From assembly GCA_015663225.1 (NCBI GenBank), contig DQSO01000105.1:1-5968 (forward strand): a stretch of DNA of 5,968 nucleotides. The letters run 5' to 3'. The DNA is from Campylobacterales bacterium. GTDB lineage: Bacteria; Campylobacterota; Campylobacteria; Campylobacterales; QNZT01. Positions 5,882-5,968 of this stretch are shown piece by piece (position 1 is the stretch's first letter; each line of letters begins with the position of its first letter). The notes under the pieces are model-generated. The model was not told where the DNA came from. It worked only from the letters and a program-made list of their open reading frames with translations, and did no database searches. Position numbers and translations under genes: made by a program.

Positions 5882-5968
5882 TTATTTTATAATATGACCT
5901 ACAAACTGGCTATTGTCATCTAAAATCAATTTTTTATCTCGTCTAAAACCAATTCCACATCCCTCATA
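5882..5968 (-). CDS. C-terminal 28 codons of an unidentified gene
   Basis: On the minus strand an open frame enters from the window edge and ends in TAA at 5882-5884. The tail begins YEGCGIGFRRDKKLILDD and ends QFVGHIIK. The mixed charged and hydrophobic composition looks like real coding sequence. The convergent arrangement with a hairpin between the two gene ends supports a gene here. Too little is visible to name a family, and it could still be a chance open frame. Confidence 0.45.
   Translation of the reverse strand, partial: YEGCGIGFRRDKKLILDDNSQFVGHIIK

Noticed and set aside
1..5968. CRISPR arrays, tRNA/rRNA genes, insertion sequences or phage attachment sites
   Set aside because: No regularly spaced repeats, tRNA-like cloverleaf, transposase motifs or flanking duplications were seen. 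The phage-like repressor has no other phage genes near it.

Overview
The window is AT-rich, with short intergenic gaps, purine-rich Shine-Dalgarno sites of the AAGGAG/AAGGGGA type, and promoters marked mainly by a strong (often extended) -10 box. Together with the protein sequences this suggests a Campylobacterota (epsilonproteobacterial) chromosome, perhaps a free-living Sulfurimonas/Arcobacter-like lineage. The phylum is a moderately confident inference. The genus is not resolved.

Layout. (1) Positions 1-1143, minus strand: a dihydroorotase-family protein cut by the window edge. The fold signature is kept, but every metal ligand I could align is substituted, so it is probably a non-catalytic PyrC paralogue. 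(2) A 79-bp divergent promoter region. (3) 1223-1702, plus: a cytoplasmic cyclophilin of the PpiB type. (4) 1753-3738, plus: a DUF255/YyaL-type protein with an N-terminal thioredoxin-like domain (CHWC) and a glycosidase-like helical domain. It has two possible start sites, and the longer form gains a hydrophobic N-terminus. (5) 3721-4377, minus: a CI-like HTH plus S24-peptidase repressor whose 3' end overlaps the DUF255 gene by 18 bp. (6) A compact divergent regulatory region, 4378-4493. (7) 4494-4595, plus: a 33-codon small ORF with a good ribosome binding site, overlapping by 4 bp (GTGA) the next gene. (8) 4592-5854, plus: a Y-family translesion DNA polymerase starting at GTG, with an unusual insertion of about 43 residues. 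(9) 5852-5873: a GC-rich hairpin that includes the polymerase stop codon. (10) 5882-5968, minus: the last 28 codons of an unidentified gene.

How the genes work together. Items 1-4 look like ordinary housekeeping genes. Items 5-8 form the most interesting unit. A self-cleavage-type repressor sits back to back with a two-cistron operon encoding a small peptide and an error-prone polymerase, and the two promoters overlap. This is the architecture expected of a self-contained, damage-inducible mutagenesis switch, with the S24 protein as local LexA substitute and possibly UmuD-like partner. The regulatory logic is inferred from sequence and has not been shown.
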